This document shows positions 9,029 to 17,721 of a stretch of 49,246 nucleotides of DNA, one piece after another. The notes under the pieces are model-generated. The model saw only the letters and a list, made by a program, of their open reading frames with translations, had not been told where the DNA came from and searched no databases. Position 1 is the stretch's first letter; every line of letters starts with the position of its first letter. The DNA is from Bacillota bacterium (GTDB lineage: Bacteria > Bacillota > Clostridia > Peptostreptococcales > Anaerovoracaceae). The DNA is taken from positions 1-49,246 of the forward strand of contig JAEDDI010000008.1 in assembly GCA_016293805.1 (NCBI GenBank), written 5' to 3'. Made by a program: the position numbers and the translations under genes.

Positions 9029-10336
9029 TCATCTTATATCATTATCGTCAAATGCATCTCCGCATTCAGGACAGAATTTAGGCGGATGTTCAGGGTCTTC
9101 AGGTTCCCAGCCGCACTTGTCGCATCTGTAAAGCCTTGCCCCGTCAGGTTTTTTCGCTCCGCACTCTGAGCAGAACTTTCCTTTGTTTCGCATGCCGCAT
9201 GAACATACCCATCCGGTCATCTCAGCAGGTCTTGGGCTTCCGCATTCTGTACAGAACCTGCCCTCCGATACATGTCCGCATCTGCAGGTCCATGAATCAG
9301 GCGAAGGGGCAGGATCTGCCTTCTGGCTCTGCTGACCCATGGCAAACAGATTCTGAGCATTCATGCCGCCTGTCTGAGCTGCCATGCCAAGACCCATAAA
9401 TCCTGTCATTGCTCCTCCTTCGTTAGCCGCTGCCGCCTTCATTGCATCAGCCTGTGCTCCTGCAAGCGCAGCTGCCGCCATGGATGGGTCTCTCATTACT
9501 GCAGACTTCTGAAGATCTTTTATCATCTGTTCATCTTCCTCAGATGCCTTCACTGAATTCACACCAAAGGATACTATCTGCAGCCCTCTGAGTTCAGTCC
9601 ATTTTGCCGATAGAATATCATTCAGAACATCTGCAATCTCTGCAGTATGTCCCGGTATCGCACTGTATCTCACTCCCGTTTCTGATATCCTTGCAAATGC
9701 AGGCTGCAGAGCTGTAAGAAGTTCGGACTTGAGCTGGCTGTCTATCTCAGTTCTAGGGTATTCATCATCTATATTTCCACAGACATTGGTGTAAAACAGC
9801 ATAGGATTTACAATCTTATATGAATACTCCCCATTGCATCTGATGGAAATATCTATATCAAGCCCTATATTCCTGTCCACTACACGAAACGGTACAGGGT
9901 TGGCTGTTCCGTATTTATTTCCGATTATTTCTTTTGTGTTGAAATAGTAGATTCTCTGGTCTCTGCCTGCGCTGCCGCCGAATTTGAAACGTTCCCATGC
10001 ATCCATGGCTGCACCTTCAAGGCCTTCCTTCAGGTCTCCTGTGAAAATCGAAGGTGTCGTCCTGCTGTCATATGTGTAAACTCCAGGCTCTGCACAAAGC
10101 TCCACAATCTGGCCCTGCTCGACTATCATCATGCACTGCCCGTCGGCAACAGCGATTCCGGATCCGTCCGAAATAACATTATCTTCTCCTTTTCTGTTTG
10201 ATGATCTGCCTGAAACTCTCTTTCTTCCCTTTACGGCAAGAACATCCTTATCTATTGAGTCGCAGTAGAAATAGTCTTTCCACTGGTCTGCAAGTGTTCC
10301 TCCTAATGCTCCTGCCGCCGCTTTTATAAGTCCCAT
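9029..10336 (-). CDS. SPFH-domain protein with three zinc ribbons, YdjI-like
   Basis: The N-terminal 300 residues resemble the SPFH (band 7) protein YdjI of Bacillus, also annotated as virion-core-protein-like. A Gly/Ala/Met-rich linker then leads to three C-terminal zinc ribbons. The first two are CRCGHVSEGRFCTECG and CSCGMRNKGKFCSECG; the third is CDKCGW with CPECGD after it. YdjI is known to act with PspA-type proteins at the membrane under envelope stress; no PspA gene is seen here. The gene stands alone with its own promoter and terminator. The start ATG at 10336 has AAAGGAG upstream. The role here is inferred from the family only. Confidence 0.82.
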   Translation of the reverse strand: MGLIKAAAGALGGTLADQWKDYFYCDSIDKDVLAVKGRKRVSGRSSNRKGEDNVISDGSGIAVADGQCMMIVEQGQIVELCAEPGVYTYDSRTTPSIFTGDLKEGLEGAAMDAWERFKFGGSAGRDQRIYYFNTKEIIGNKYGTANPVPFRVVDRNIGLDIDISIRCNGEYSYKIVNPMLFYTNVCGNIDDEYPRTEIDSQLKSELLTALQPAFARISETGVRYSAIPGHTAEIADVLNDILSAKWTELRGLQIVSFGVNSVKASEEDEQMIKDLQKSAVMRDPSMAAAALAGAQADAMKAAAANEGGAMTGFMGLGMAAQTGGMNAQNLFAMGQQSQKADPAPSPDSWTCRCGHVSEGRFCTECGSPRPAEMTGWVCSCGMRNKGKFCSECGAKKPDGARLYRCDKCGWEPEDPEHPPKFCPECGDAFDDNDIR

Positions 10337-10379
10337 AATACTTCTCCTTTACTTTCCAGCATGTTATTGTCTTCCTGTT

Positions 10380-10408
10380 ATTTTACAGCATTATTAACAC
10401 GGGTACAA
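10380..10408 (-). promoter_or_regulatory. Promoter of the SPFH gene
   Basis: Minus-strand TTGTAC and TAAAAT are separated by 17 bases, about 44 bases before the start codon. Confidence 0.65.
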
Positions 10409-10419
10409 TTGCTGCGGGC

Positions 10420-10456
10420 AAAAAACAGACAGCGCGAACCGGTATTGTCCGCGCTG
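10420..10456 (-). terminator. Terminator of the aconitase-family gene
   Basis: CAGCGCG pairs with CGCGCTG across a 13-base loop just after the hydratase stop codon, and six T follow after four bases. Confidence 0.65.
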
Positions 10457-10463
10457 CATATTG

Positions 10464-12746
10464 CTATACTCTGTTGTAATTGATAAGACATCCCTTAAGA
10501 ATGATTTCTCTCTCATCGTCTGTAAGTTCACCAAGTCTGAGCGTAAACTTCTCTAATTCTCCACCTGTTACAACATATGCGTCTATTTCTGTCTTTCTGT
10601 CAGTAACTGCCTGTCTCACGTCAGGAATGAACAGATAGTCACCCAGTTTGAAAGGAAGATCTCCCCTGTCTATAAGGAATGGAAGCATACCCCAGTTTAT
10701 AAGGTTGGAGCGATATCTCTTAGTCGCATATTCGTTAGCGATGTTTGCCCATCCGCCAAGAACCTTCTGGCATGATGCAGCCTGCTCACGCGCCGAACCG
10801 TCACCCGGCTTTACTGCAAATATTGTGCTGCCTACTCCATATGTTCCGTTTACAACTTCAGGGAACTTCTCATTTACAGCCTTAAGAACATCTGCAATTT
10901 CAGGAAGTGCATCAGCTGCATTTCCGTTCTTTTCGATTTCCTTCTGTGCCTTCTGAACTTCCTTTGCTCTGCCTACATATCCCGGATCCTTCCTTGAAAG
11001 TGTGAATTCTGCAAGTCCAAGAGGATTTGAACGGTATGATGATGTTTCGCCCGAAGGAATGAGCTCATCAGTTGTTGTAACAGGGTCGTGAATTTCCGAA
11101 ACAACCTTGAGAATCATATTCTCGGGAAGTGCACTCATCTCAGGCCAGTCCTTGATGTTAGGTCCAAGTCTGATTTCAGCTTCACTGTCAGCCTCTCCAT
11201 GACTGTCAAATACTCTGTTTTCATAAATAGTGCTGTCAAAGAAATACTTAGGATTTGTGAATTCAACATCAAGATCGGTGGCAGGTGTAAGGTATCCCTT
11301 GTTTGCCGCTGTAGCTGCAATTGAACGCGCGTCCATAAGTGCAACCGATGCAATCTGCCCGTTCTGCAGCTTTGAACCCTCTCTGTTAGGGAAGTTTCTT
11401 GTCGAGTGTCTGATTGAAAAACCGTTGTTGCTTGGAGTATCACCTGCTCCAAAGCACGGTCCGCAGAATGCGGTCTTCATTATCGCACCTGACTGCATGA
11501 TTTTTGCTGCGCTTCCGTTCTTGAGAAGCTCCATGAATACAGGTGTACTTGCAGGATATACACTTAGTGTAAACTCATCTGAACCGATGCTTCTTCCATC
11601 AAGAATATCAGCTGCAGCACAGATGTTTTCAAATCCTCCGCCGGCACAGCCTGCTATGATTCCCTGGTCGACATAAAGTCTTCCGTCTTTTATCTTATCC
11701 ATGAGTGAATACTCTACCTGACCGTCAAGACTTACAAGAGCCTTCTTCTCGCAGTCAGCAAGAATGTCCTCAAGATTTGCATTGAGCTCTTCGATTGTGT
11801 ATGTGTTGCTTGGGTGGAACGGCATAGCAATCATCGGTTTAATCTCACTGAGATTAATCTCCACACATCCGTCATAGTATGCAACGTCCGCCGGTTTCAT
11901 CTCTTTGTAATCTTCTGATCTGCCGTGAATATCGTACCATTCTTCTATCTTCTCATCTGTTACCCATATTGAAGAAAGGCAAGTTGTCTCAGTAGTCATT
12001 ACATCGATACCGATACGGAAATCTGCGCTCATCGATGCAACTCCCGGTCCAACGAATTCCATAACTTTGTTGTTGACATATCCGTTGGCAAATACTTCTC
12101 CTATGATCGCAAGCGCTATATCCTGAGGTCCTACTCCTCTGGCAGGTTCTCCTGTCATATAGACAGCAACAACCCCCGGCATGTTGATATCATATGTCTG
12201 GTTCAGAAGCTGCTTAACAAGCTCCGGACCTCCCTCTCCCATGGCCATGGTGCCAAGAGCGCCGTAACGCGTATGAGAATCGGAACCCAGAATCATCTTT
12301 CCTCCGCCTGCAAGCATTTCCCTCGCATACTGATGAATTACAGCCTGATGAGGAGGTACATATATTCCGCCGTATTTCCTTGCGCAGGAAAGTCCGAACA
12401 TGTGATCATCCTCATTGATTGTTCCTCCAACCGCACATAAGCTGTTATGACAGTTTGTAAGAACATAGGGGATAGGAAATTTCTCAAGACCCGAAGCTCT
12501 GGCAGTCTGAATGATACCGACAAAAGTAATATCATGTGATGTCATCTTGTCAAACTTAATCTGGAGTTTCTCCATATTTCCCGAAACATTATGTGCTTCA
12601 AGAATACTGTATGCCATAGTTCCCTTCGCAGCCTGAACTCTGTCAGCTGCAATGCCTCTCTGCTTTAGTCTTGCAGCTGCATCTTTGTTATCTTCAATAA
12701 TTTCGGTACCGTTAAGAAGATAGATACCGTTATCATATAGCTTCAT
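10464..12746 (-). CDS. Aconitase-family hydratase, YbhJ-like
   Basis: This 760-residue protein has the whole aconitase architecture. GSDSHTRYGALG near residue 155 is the substrate-binding block. The three 4Fe-4S ligands are the Cys of AGCAGGGFENI and the two in CGPCFGAGDTPSNNG. HSTRNFPNREGS carries the catalytic arginines. The C-terminal swivel domain has GDGSAREQAA and YRSNLINWGMLPF. It is closer to the uncharacterised YbhJ-type hydratases than to AcnA, AcnB or LeuC. No other TCA or leucine-pathway gene is near, so the substrate is not certain. It has its own promoter, terminator and a nearby palindrome. Confidence 0.88.
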   Translation of the reverse strand: MKLYDNGIYLLNGTEIIEDNKDAAARLKQRGIAADRVQAAKGTMAYSILEAHNVSGNMEKLQIKFDKMTSHDITFVGIIQTARASGLEKFPIPYVLTNCHNSLCAVGGTINEDDHMFGLSCARKYGGIYVPPHQAVIHQYAREMLAGGGKMILGSDSHTRYGALGTMAMGEGGPELVKQLLNQTYDINMPGVVAVYMTGEPARGVGPQDIALAIIGEVFANGYVNNKVMEFVGPGVASMSADFRIGIDVMTTETTCLSSIWVTDEKIEEWYDIHGRSEDYKEMKPADVAYYDGCVEINLSEIKPMIAMPFHPSNTYTIEELNANLEDILADCEKKALVSLDGQVEYSLMDKIKDGRLYVDQGIIAGCAGGGFENICAAADILDGRSIGSDEFTLSVYPASTPVFMELLKNGSAAKIMQSGAIMKTAFCGPCFGAGDTPSNNGFSIRHSTRNFPNREGSKLQNGQIASVALMDARSIAATAANKGYLTPATDLDVEFTNPKYFFDSTIYENRVFDSHGEADSEAEIRLGPNIKDWPEMSALPENMILKVVSEIHDPVTTTDELIPSGETSSYRSNPLGLAEFTLSRKDPGYVGRAKEVQKAQKEIEKNGNAADALPEIADVLKAVNEKFPEVVNGTYGVGSTIFAVKPGDGSAREQAASCQKVLGGWANIANEYATKRYRSNLINWGMLPFLIDRGDLPFKLGDYLFIPDVRQAVTDRKTEIDAYVVTGGELEKFTLRLGELTDDEREIILKGCLINYNRV

Positions 12747-12778
12747 AATATTCCTCCTGTTTTGTCATGCTAAACTAA

Positions 12779-12807
12779 ATTATATTATCGCATGGTATAA
12801 AAATCAA
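12779..12807 (-). promoter_or_regulatory. Promoter of the aconitase-family gene
   Basis: Minus-strand TTGATT and a perfect TATAAT are separated by 17 bases, about 32 bases before the ATG and its AGGAGG. Confidence 0.8.
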
Positions 12808-12826
12808 GGGTTTTGTATTCTCGTAT

Positions 12827-12840
12827 AATTGTATACAATT
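12827..12840. promoter_or_regulatory. Palindrome upstream of the hydratase promoter
   Basis: AATTGTATACAATT is a perfect 14-base palindrome, 20 bases upstream of the hydratase -35 element and just past the stop of the next gene. TTGTATACAA-like sites are used by several GntR-family regulators of organic-acid genes, so it may be an operator. No regulator gene is adjacent. Confidence 0.5.
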
Positions 12841-12843
12841 TGG

Positions 12844-13527
12844 CTATATCTCAAACTCCTGCCCTTCATGAGTGATTATCCTAATATTGTCAGTATCTTC
12901 CCTTTTCATTATATAATCTTCTGTAAAATCATATCTTCCCCACTGGTGCATCGGAAATATGCTGCGTGCATCCAGCAGTTTCCTGTATGCATCCATCCCT
13001 TCAAATCCGCCTTCGCCAAGTCTTGGGTCAAGCAGTATGAATGCGGCATCCACATACCTTCCGTCAAGCGGCAAAGTCGCCTCTTTAAAAAGCTCACGCT
13101 GCTCATTGACATAATCAGTGCCCTCTTCATACCACGCCCATATATTTAAATCCCCTGCATGGTATAAAGTATTACCTTCATGCCCGACGTAAAATGAAAC
13201 TCCCTCATCTGTGGACACGAAAGTCTCCACTGTAAACGATATTCCGAAAATATCAATCTTTTCCTTCACTCCCGGACGAAGGCTCAGTACATTGTCTCTT
13301 TTTCCGGCCCTTACATCATATGACAGCACATATACTGTCTGGCTGTGATACTTCTGTATATCCCATATTCTGCGGCTGTAATGGTCATCATGGGAATGAC
13401 TCACAAACACCGCGAGCGGCTTTTCATCATCCATCTGCGGTATACTTCCGTTATAGTAATCAAAAAGAAAATACATATTCTCCATTTCGACAAAAAATCC
13501 GCTGTGCCCTGTAAACGTAACTTTCAT
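12844..13527 (-). CDS. MBL-fold metal-dependent hydrolase, UlaG-like
   Basis: The sequence begins MKVTFTGHSGFFVE, the usual start of the UlaG/L-ascorbate-lactonase-like branch of metallo-beta-lactamase-fold proteins. SHSHDDHYS supplies the H-x-H-x-D-H zinc motif, HAGDLN the bridging Asp, and FPMHQWG the last His. The start is uncertain. The ATG at 13527 begins at the family's usual first residue but has only AGGA very close; ATG at 13560 or GTG at 13590 are in frame. It is transcribed away from the inositol-phosphatase-like gene. Substrate unknown. Confidence 0.82.
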   Translation of the reverse strand: MKVTFTGHSGFFVEMENMYFLFDYYNGSIPQMDDEKPLAVFVSHSHDDHYSRRIWDIQKYHSQTVYVLSYDVRAGKRDNVLSLRPGVKEKIDIFGISFTVETFVSTDEGVSFYVGHEGNTLYHAGDLNIWAWYEEGTDYVNEQRELFKEATLPLDGRYVDAAFILLDPRLGEGGFEGMDAYRKLLDARSIFPMHQWGRYDFTEDYIMKREDTDNIRIITHEGQEFEI

Positions 13528-13594
13528 TTCCTGCTGTTTCCTTTCTTTTTCTCCCTCCATTATATTCTCCATTCCAAAAACACTCAACACAAGG

Positions 13595-13624
13595 TTGAAC
13601 GCATACGATGAAGTGGAGTATAAT
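13595..13624 (+). promoter_or_regulatory. Promoter of the inositol-phosphatase-like gene
   Basis: TTGAAC and a perfect TATAAT are 18 bases apart, and the ATG follows 23 bases after the TATAAT. Confidence 0.7.
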
Positions 13625-13647
13625 CTGAAAGGAAAGAAGGGATAGAC

Positions 13648-14412
13648 ATGTTCAAAAAATGCATAGAAACGGTACGGGCTGCAGGAGAGCGAATCAGAAA
13701 TGCAGACTCAATAACCGTTAAGGAAAAAACCGATTACAGAAACCTCGTAACGCAGTATGACATGATGACACAGGAATATCTAGTAACAGAGCTGTCAAAG
13801 ACTGTTCCCGACGCCTCATTCTTATGCGAAGAAAGTGACAAAATAGAACTGACAGACGGTCCCATGTTCATTATCGACCCTATCGACGGGACAGCCAACT
13901 TCACAAGAGGATATAACCTGAGTGCAGTTTCTGTAGCCTATGCCGACAGTGGCATCATTCAGTTCGGGATAATATACAACCCTTTCACGGATGAGATGTG
14001 GTATGCCGAAAAAGGAAAGGGAGCATATCTCAACGGCAGAAGGATTCACGTCAGCGACGGGGATCTCAAACACAATCTTGTTGCGTTCGGAACATCACCG
14101 TATGATACCATACTGCGCAGAAAAACACTGTCTCTTGTGTCACAGATTATAGATGTTTCCATGGATGTGAGAAGATGCGGATCGGCAGCACTCGACCTGG
14201 CAGGCGTTGCATGCGGAAGATGCGGCCTGTTCTTTGAGCTGCAGCTTTCGGTATGGGACTATGCAGCAGGCATTATAATAGTCACGGAGGCAGGAGGTAC
14301 CGTTACAGATATCAACGGAAGAGAGCTTAGACTAACAACTGAAAAATCAACAATGCTTGCAGGAAATCCTGTATGTCACGCTGAGTATCTCAGACGCGGA
14401 TTTGAATATTAG
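13648..14412 (+). CDS. Inositol monophosphatase family protein
   Basis: At 254 residues this is the usual length of the Li+-sensitive, Mg2+-dependent sugar-phosphatase family. CEES gives the first metal ligand, DPIDGTANFTRG near residue 77 is the main family signature, and WDYAAGIIIVTEAGG near 205 is the second. Members act on inositol-1-phosphate, fructose-1,6-bisphosphate, PAP or similar compounds, and the motifs do not distinguish these. The ATG follows GGAAAGAAGGG. The DUF975 gene starts ten bases after its stop, so the two are likely one operon, which may extend to scfA although scfA also has its own promoter. Confidence 0.9.
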   Translation: MFKKCIETVRAAGERIRNADSITVKEKTDYRNLVTQYDMMTQEYLVTELSKTVPDASFLCEESDKIELTDGPMFIIDPIDGTANFTRGYNLSAVSVAYADSGIIQFGIIYNPFTDEMWYAEKGKGAYLNGRRIHVSDGDLKHNLVAFGTSPYDTILRRKTLSLVSQIIDVSMDVRRCGSAALDLAGVACGRCGLFFELQLSVWDYAAGIIIVTEAGGTVTDINGRELRLTTEKSTMLAGNPVCHAEYLRRGFEY

Positions 14413-14422
14413 GAGGTTTTTT

Positions 14423-15157
14423 ATGGTTAAAGACTGGACTAGAACCGGGCTCAAGGAAAGCGCCAAAACTGCTTTACGTGCAAACTACTGGGCATGTGTT
14501 CTTGCCGGACTTATCTTTATAGTTATTACCGGTGCAGGAAGTGCAGCATCAGCAGGCAGTGTATCTGACCAGGATCCTATACACTTTGCTGTATATACGA
14601 AAACTGTCATCGCTCTTCTTTCAGCTTCATGTCTGTTTGCGGTACTTGTCTCAAACCCGCTGTTATGCGGAGCAGCGCTCTTTTTCACAAGGAATGCTTC
14701 AGAACATGCGAAACTGAAACTTCTGATATATCCATTCAGTCAGGATTACATCAATACACTGAAAGTAATGCTGATTATGGATCTGAAGATAATACTCTGG
14801 TCACTTCTTCTCATAGTTCCCGGAATCATCAAGGCGTATGAATACCGCATGGTGCCTTACCTTCTGGGGGAAAACCCGGGGATGAGCGCGAACGAGGCTT
14901 TCACACTGTCTTCAGAAATGATGAGTGAAAACAAATGGAACGCTTTTGTCCTTGATTTATCGTTTATTCTCTGGAATATGTTAAGCGGAATCACATTTGG
15001 ACTTGCAGGAGTATTCTATGTATTTCCCTACATCTGTCAGACGAATGCAAATCTCTATATCAGTCTTAAGGGCTCATCCGATCCGGATGATGGCTATATA
15101 GATGGACTGATTTTAACATCTGATATCGAAGATGCAGCATACGAAATTATCGAATAG
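14423..15157 (+). CDS. DUF975 family integral membrane protein
   Basis: The N-terminus, LKESAKTALRANYWACVLAG, is the hallmark of DUF975 proteins. The chain of 244 residues has about five hydrophobic segments. The function of the family is not known. The start is the ATG at 14423, six bases after AGGAGG and ten bases past the stop of the phosphatase-like gene; an upstream in-frame ATG inside that gene is rejected. It lies just upstream of the SCIFF genes, but the separate scfA promoter argues against a fixed link. Confidence 0.82.
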   Translation: MVKDWTRTGLKESAKTALRANYWACVLAGLIFIVITGAGSAASAGSVSDQDPIHFAVYTKTVIALLSASCLFAVLVSNPLLCGAALFFTRNASEHAKLKLLIYPFSQDYINTLKVMLIMDLKIILWSLLLIVPGIIKAYEYRMVPYLLGENPGMSANEAFTLSSEMMSENKWNAFVLDLSFILWNMLSGITFGLAGVFYVFPYICQTNANLYISLKGSSDPDDGYIDGLILTSDIEDAAYEIIE

Positions 15158-15160
15158 AAA

Positions 15161-15189
15161 TTGACAAATAAAATCCCATTTGCTAGTAT
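15161..15189 (+). promoter_or_regulatory. Strong promoter of scfA
   Basis: A perfect TTGACA and TAGTAT are 17 bases apart. The AGGAGG and ATG of scfA follow in the next 37 bases. Confidence 0.85.
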
Positions 15190-15225
15190 ATATACATATG
15201 ATTAGTCACAGGAGGTAATTCTATT

Positions 15226-15372
15226 ATGAAGAGAATCAAGACTATCAAGACTCGCGATTTAGTTAAGAGCCTTAACAATGGCGGATGCGGCGAATGCCAG
15301 ACTTCATGCCAGTCAGCATGCAAGACTTCATGCGGCGTTGCAAACCAGAAATGCGAGAAGTCAGATAACTAA
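15226..15372 (+). CDS. scfA: SCIFF precursor peptide (six cysteines in forty-five)
   Basis: The 48-residue product starts MKRIKTIKTRDLVK and has exactly six cysteines, at 21, 24, 28, 32, 36 and 43. The core CGECQTSCQSACKTSC is the near-invariant signature of SCIFF, a ribosomally made peptide found across Clostridia. In studied members the partner radical SAM enzyme forms a Cys-to-Thr thioether; Thr26 and Thr34 are candidates here. The N-terminal 20 residues act as leader. AGGAGG lies eight bases before the ATG. A terminator separates it from its maturase, which should make the peptide transcript far more abundant than the enzyme's. The biological role of SCIFF is not established. Confidence 0.95.
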   Translation: MKRIKTIKTRDLVKSLNNGGCGECQTSCQSACKTSCGVANQKCEKSDN

Positions 15373-15390
15373 TAACGATATCTGCTAGAA

Positions 15391-15417
15391 GTCGCTGCTA
15401 TGGCCAGCGGCTTTTTT
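15391..15417 (+). terminator. Terminator between scfA and scfB
   Basis: GTCGCTG pairs with CAGCGGC (one wobble) around a seven-base loop, followed by six T. It sits 18 bases after the scfA stop and 17 bases before the scfB start. No promoter is evident between it and scfB, so scfB is likely expressed by partial read-through. Confidence 0.8.
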
Positions 15418-15434
15418 AGTGCCAGGGAGGACAA

Positions 15435-16814
15435 ATGATACATCAGTATAAACTGAACGGATACAACATAGTGCTGGATATTTTCAGCGGATCAATCCAC
15501 ATAGTAGACGATTACGCATACGAAGCTGTCAGGATATGCGACAGTTATGGAAGAGAAGGTCTCGAAGACAGACTCATAACACATTTTAAAGACGATAAAA
15601 ACATCACAGAAGATGATATAAAGATGCTGGCAGAAGACATCGACGAACTCATCGCCAGCGGAAAACTTTTCACAGAAGATATTTTTGAAGCGAACGCATT
15701 CGACCTTAAGAACAGACATACCCAGATTAAGGCACTCTGTCTTCATGTTGCACACACATGCAACCTGACATGCAGCTACTGTTTTGCAAGACAGGGCAAT
15801 TTCTCGGGTGAAAAAGCAGTCATGTCGCTTGAAACAGGCATGAGAGCCATTGACTTCCTTATTGAGAATTCAGAGGGAAGAACCAATCTTGAAGTCGATT
15901 TCTTCGGTGGCGAACCTCTTCTCAACTGGGACGTTGTTAAAGGGATAGTAGAATATGCACGTTCTGTCGAAAAAAAGGCGGGCAAGAATTTCAGATTCAC
16001 GCTAACCACAAACGGAATGAATATCGACGATGAGGTTATAGAGTTTTCCAACAGAGAAATGAACAATGTAGTGCTCAGCCTTGACGGAAGAAAAGAAGTA
16101 CACGACAGGTTCAGAACTACTCCATCGGGAAAGGGAAGCTACGATATCATAGTTCCGAAATTTCAGGAGTTCGTCAGAAAAAGAGGAGACAGAGATTATT
16201 ATATCAGAGGAACCTATACCAGGAACAACCTGGACTTCCTTAACGATATTCTGCACATGGCGGATCTTGGTTTTACGGAGCTTTCAATGGAACCTGTTGT
16301 TACAGCTCCCGGGGATCCTTCAGGTCTTTCAGAGAGCGATCTTCCTGTAATATTTGAACAGTATGAAAAACTTGCACTTGAAATGCTGGACAGAAAAAGA
16401 AAGGGAAAGCCTTTCACCTTTTACCACTATATGATAGATCTCACCGGCGGTCCGTGCATCTACAAGAGAATTTCAGGCTGCGGTGCAGGTACTGAGTATC
16501 TTGCGGTAACACCTTGGGGAGACCTTTATCCATGTCACCAGTTCGTAGGTGACCCTGAATACAGGATGGGCGATATCTATGAAGGTGTAACAAACCTGGA
16601 GGCAAGAGATGAATTCAAACTGTGCAACTCATACTCAAGGGATGAATGTAAAGACTGCTGGGCAAGGCTTTACTGCTCAGGCGGATGTTCCGCAAATTCC
16701 TACCATGCTACAGGCGATATCAGAGGAGTTTATCAGTATGGCTGCGAACTTTTCAAAAAGAGAATAGAATGTGCAATCATGTTGAAGATTGCTGAAATGG
16801 AAGAAGAACTTTAA
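15435..16814 (+). CDS. scfB: SCIFF maturase, radical SAM/SPASM enzyme
   Basis: This 459-residue enzyme modifies ScfA. Residues 1-100 form the N-terminal RiPP recognition region. HTCNLTCSYCF supplies the CX3CX2C radical SAM cluster (Cys109, 113, 116). FFGGEPLLNW and LTTNGM are further radical SAM blocks. The C-terminal SPASM domain has CGAGTEYLAVTPWGDLYPC followed by CNSYSRDECKDCWARLYCSG, enough cysteines for two auxiliary 4Fe-4S clusters. The family is known to install thioether bonds in the SCIFF peptide. GGGAGG precedes the ATG. The immediate neighbour scfA confirms the pairing. Confidence 0.95.
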   Translation: MIHQYKLNGYNIVLDIFSGSIHIVDDYAYEAVRICDSYGREGLEDRLITHFKDDKNITEDDIKMLAEDIDELIASGKLFTEDIFEANAFDLKNRHTQIKALCLHVAHTCNLTCSYCFARQGNFSGEKAVMSLETGMRAIDFLIENSEGRTNLEVDFFGGEPLLNWDVVKGIVEYARSVEKKAGKNFRFTLTTNGMNIDDEVIEFSNREMNNVVLSLDGRKEVHDRFRTTPSGKGSYDIIVPKFQEFVRKRGDRDYYIRGTYTRNNLDFLNDILHMADLGFTELSMEPVVTAPGDPSGLSESDLPVIFEQYEKLALEMLDRKRKGKPFTFYHYMIDLTGGPCIYKRISGCGAGTEYLAVTPWGDLYPCHQFVGDPEYRMGDIYEGVTNLEARDEFKLCNSYSRDECKDCWARLYCSGGCSANSYHATGDIRGVYQYGCELFKKRIECAIMLKIAEMEEEL

Positions 16815-16837
16815 AAGCCGGATTATTTCCGGCTTTT
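16813..16837. terminator. Bidirectional terminator between scfB and the EamA gene
   Basis: AAAAGCCGGA pairs perfectly with TCCGGCTTTT around a five-base loop. It begins at the scfB stop codon and overlaps the last codons of the converging exporter gene, so it serves both. Confidence 0.88.
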
Positions 16838-17710
16838 GCTGTATTCTGAAATCAGCAGACCTGTCAGTGTAAGCACTATTCCCGCTATTGTTCCCGCTGT
16901 TAAGGGTTCTCCGAGAATCACCACGGCAGCGGCCACTGTAATTGCCGGAATCGCATATATGTACACACTTGCCCCTACTGTGCCTATAGCCTTGAGCGCA
17001 TAATTCCATGTTACAAAACATACGGCAGATGCACCTATTCCAAGATATAAGATATTCAGCAGATTCACCGGCCTGCCAAGCGGTGCAAACTCCCACTGAA
17101 AGCCAAGAAGAAAAGATACCGGTATCATAAACAGTATCCCGTATTCGAACACCCTCCTTGTCGACTGTATAGTGCTGTAGCCGAAAGAGTTTATCCTGCG
17201 TATAATTACTGAATACACCGCCCATACAGCTGCCGCCGTTACTGCAAGAATATCACCTGCAGGATTTATCCTGAATCCCTCTCCGTTCAGACAAAGTATA
17301 ATAATACCTGTCATTGCTACTGCAAATCCCACGAAGAATCTGCCGCAAAGCGGCTCTTCTTCTCTGTCGATTATATGCGCAAGTATTGCTGTAAAAAAAG
17401 GCGCAGCCGACAAAATGATGCTGATGTTTGAAGCAAGCTCCATTGTAAGGGCAATATTCTCAAGAAGATAATACATCGTTATTCCGCATAGTCCCGCTCC
17501 GGCAAAGTAAATTTCTTTTTTCCTGTCCGTATCCTTCATAAGTCGCGGGCACGCCATAAACAGCGCGGCACAACCGAGTATAAATCTGTATACCAGTATC
17601 TGAACCGGTGAAAAATCGTTAAGAAGTGTTTTTGTCGATATAAAAGTTGTACCCCATATCAGTATGGTAAACAGTGCGGCAATATGGCCCGCTGCTTTAC
17701 TTTCTGTCAT
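16823..17710 (-). CDS. EamA/DMT-family transporter
   Basis: The protein (295 residues) is built of about ten hydrophobic helices in two EamA repeats. FTILIWGTTFISTKTLL opens the first repeat and VTAAAVWAVYSVIIRR the second. The C-terminal block GEPLTAGTIAGIVLTLTG is typical. Members export amino acids or other metabolites across the inner membrane; the substrate cannot be told from sequence. AAAGGAA lies four bases before the ATG. It lies downstream of the FAD-dehydrogenase terminator and shows no promoter of its own, so it may depend on read-through. Confidence 0.88.
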   Translation of the reverse strand: MTESKAAGHIAALFTILIWGTTFISTKTLLNDFSPVQILVYRFILGCAALFMACPRLMKDTDRKKEIYFAGAGLCGITMYYLLENIALTMELASNISIILSAAPFFTAILAHIIDREEEPLCGRFFVGFAVAMTGIIILCLNGEGFRINPAGDILAVTAAAVWAVYSVIIRRINSFGYSTIQSTRRVFEYGILFMIPVSFLLGFQWEFAPLGRPVNLLNILYLGIGASAVCFVTWNYALKAIGTVGASVYIYAIPAITVAAAVVILGEPLTAGTIAGIVLTLTGLLISEYSKSRK

Positions 17711-17721
17711 AGATTCCTTTC

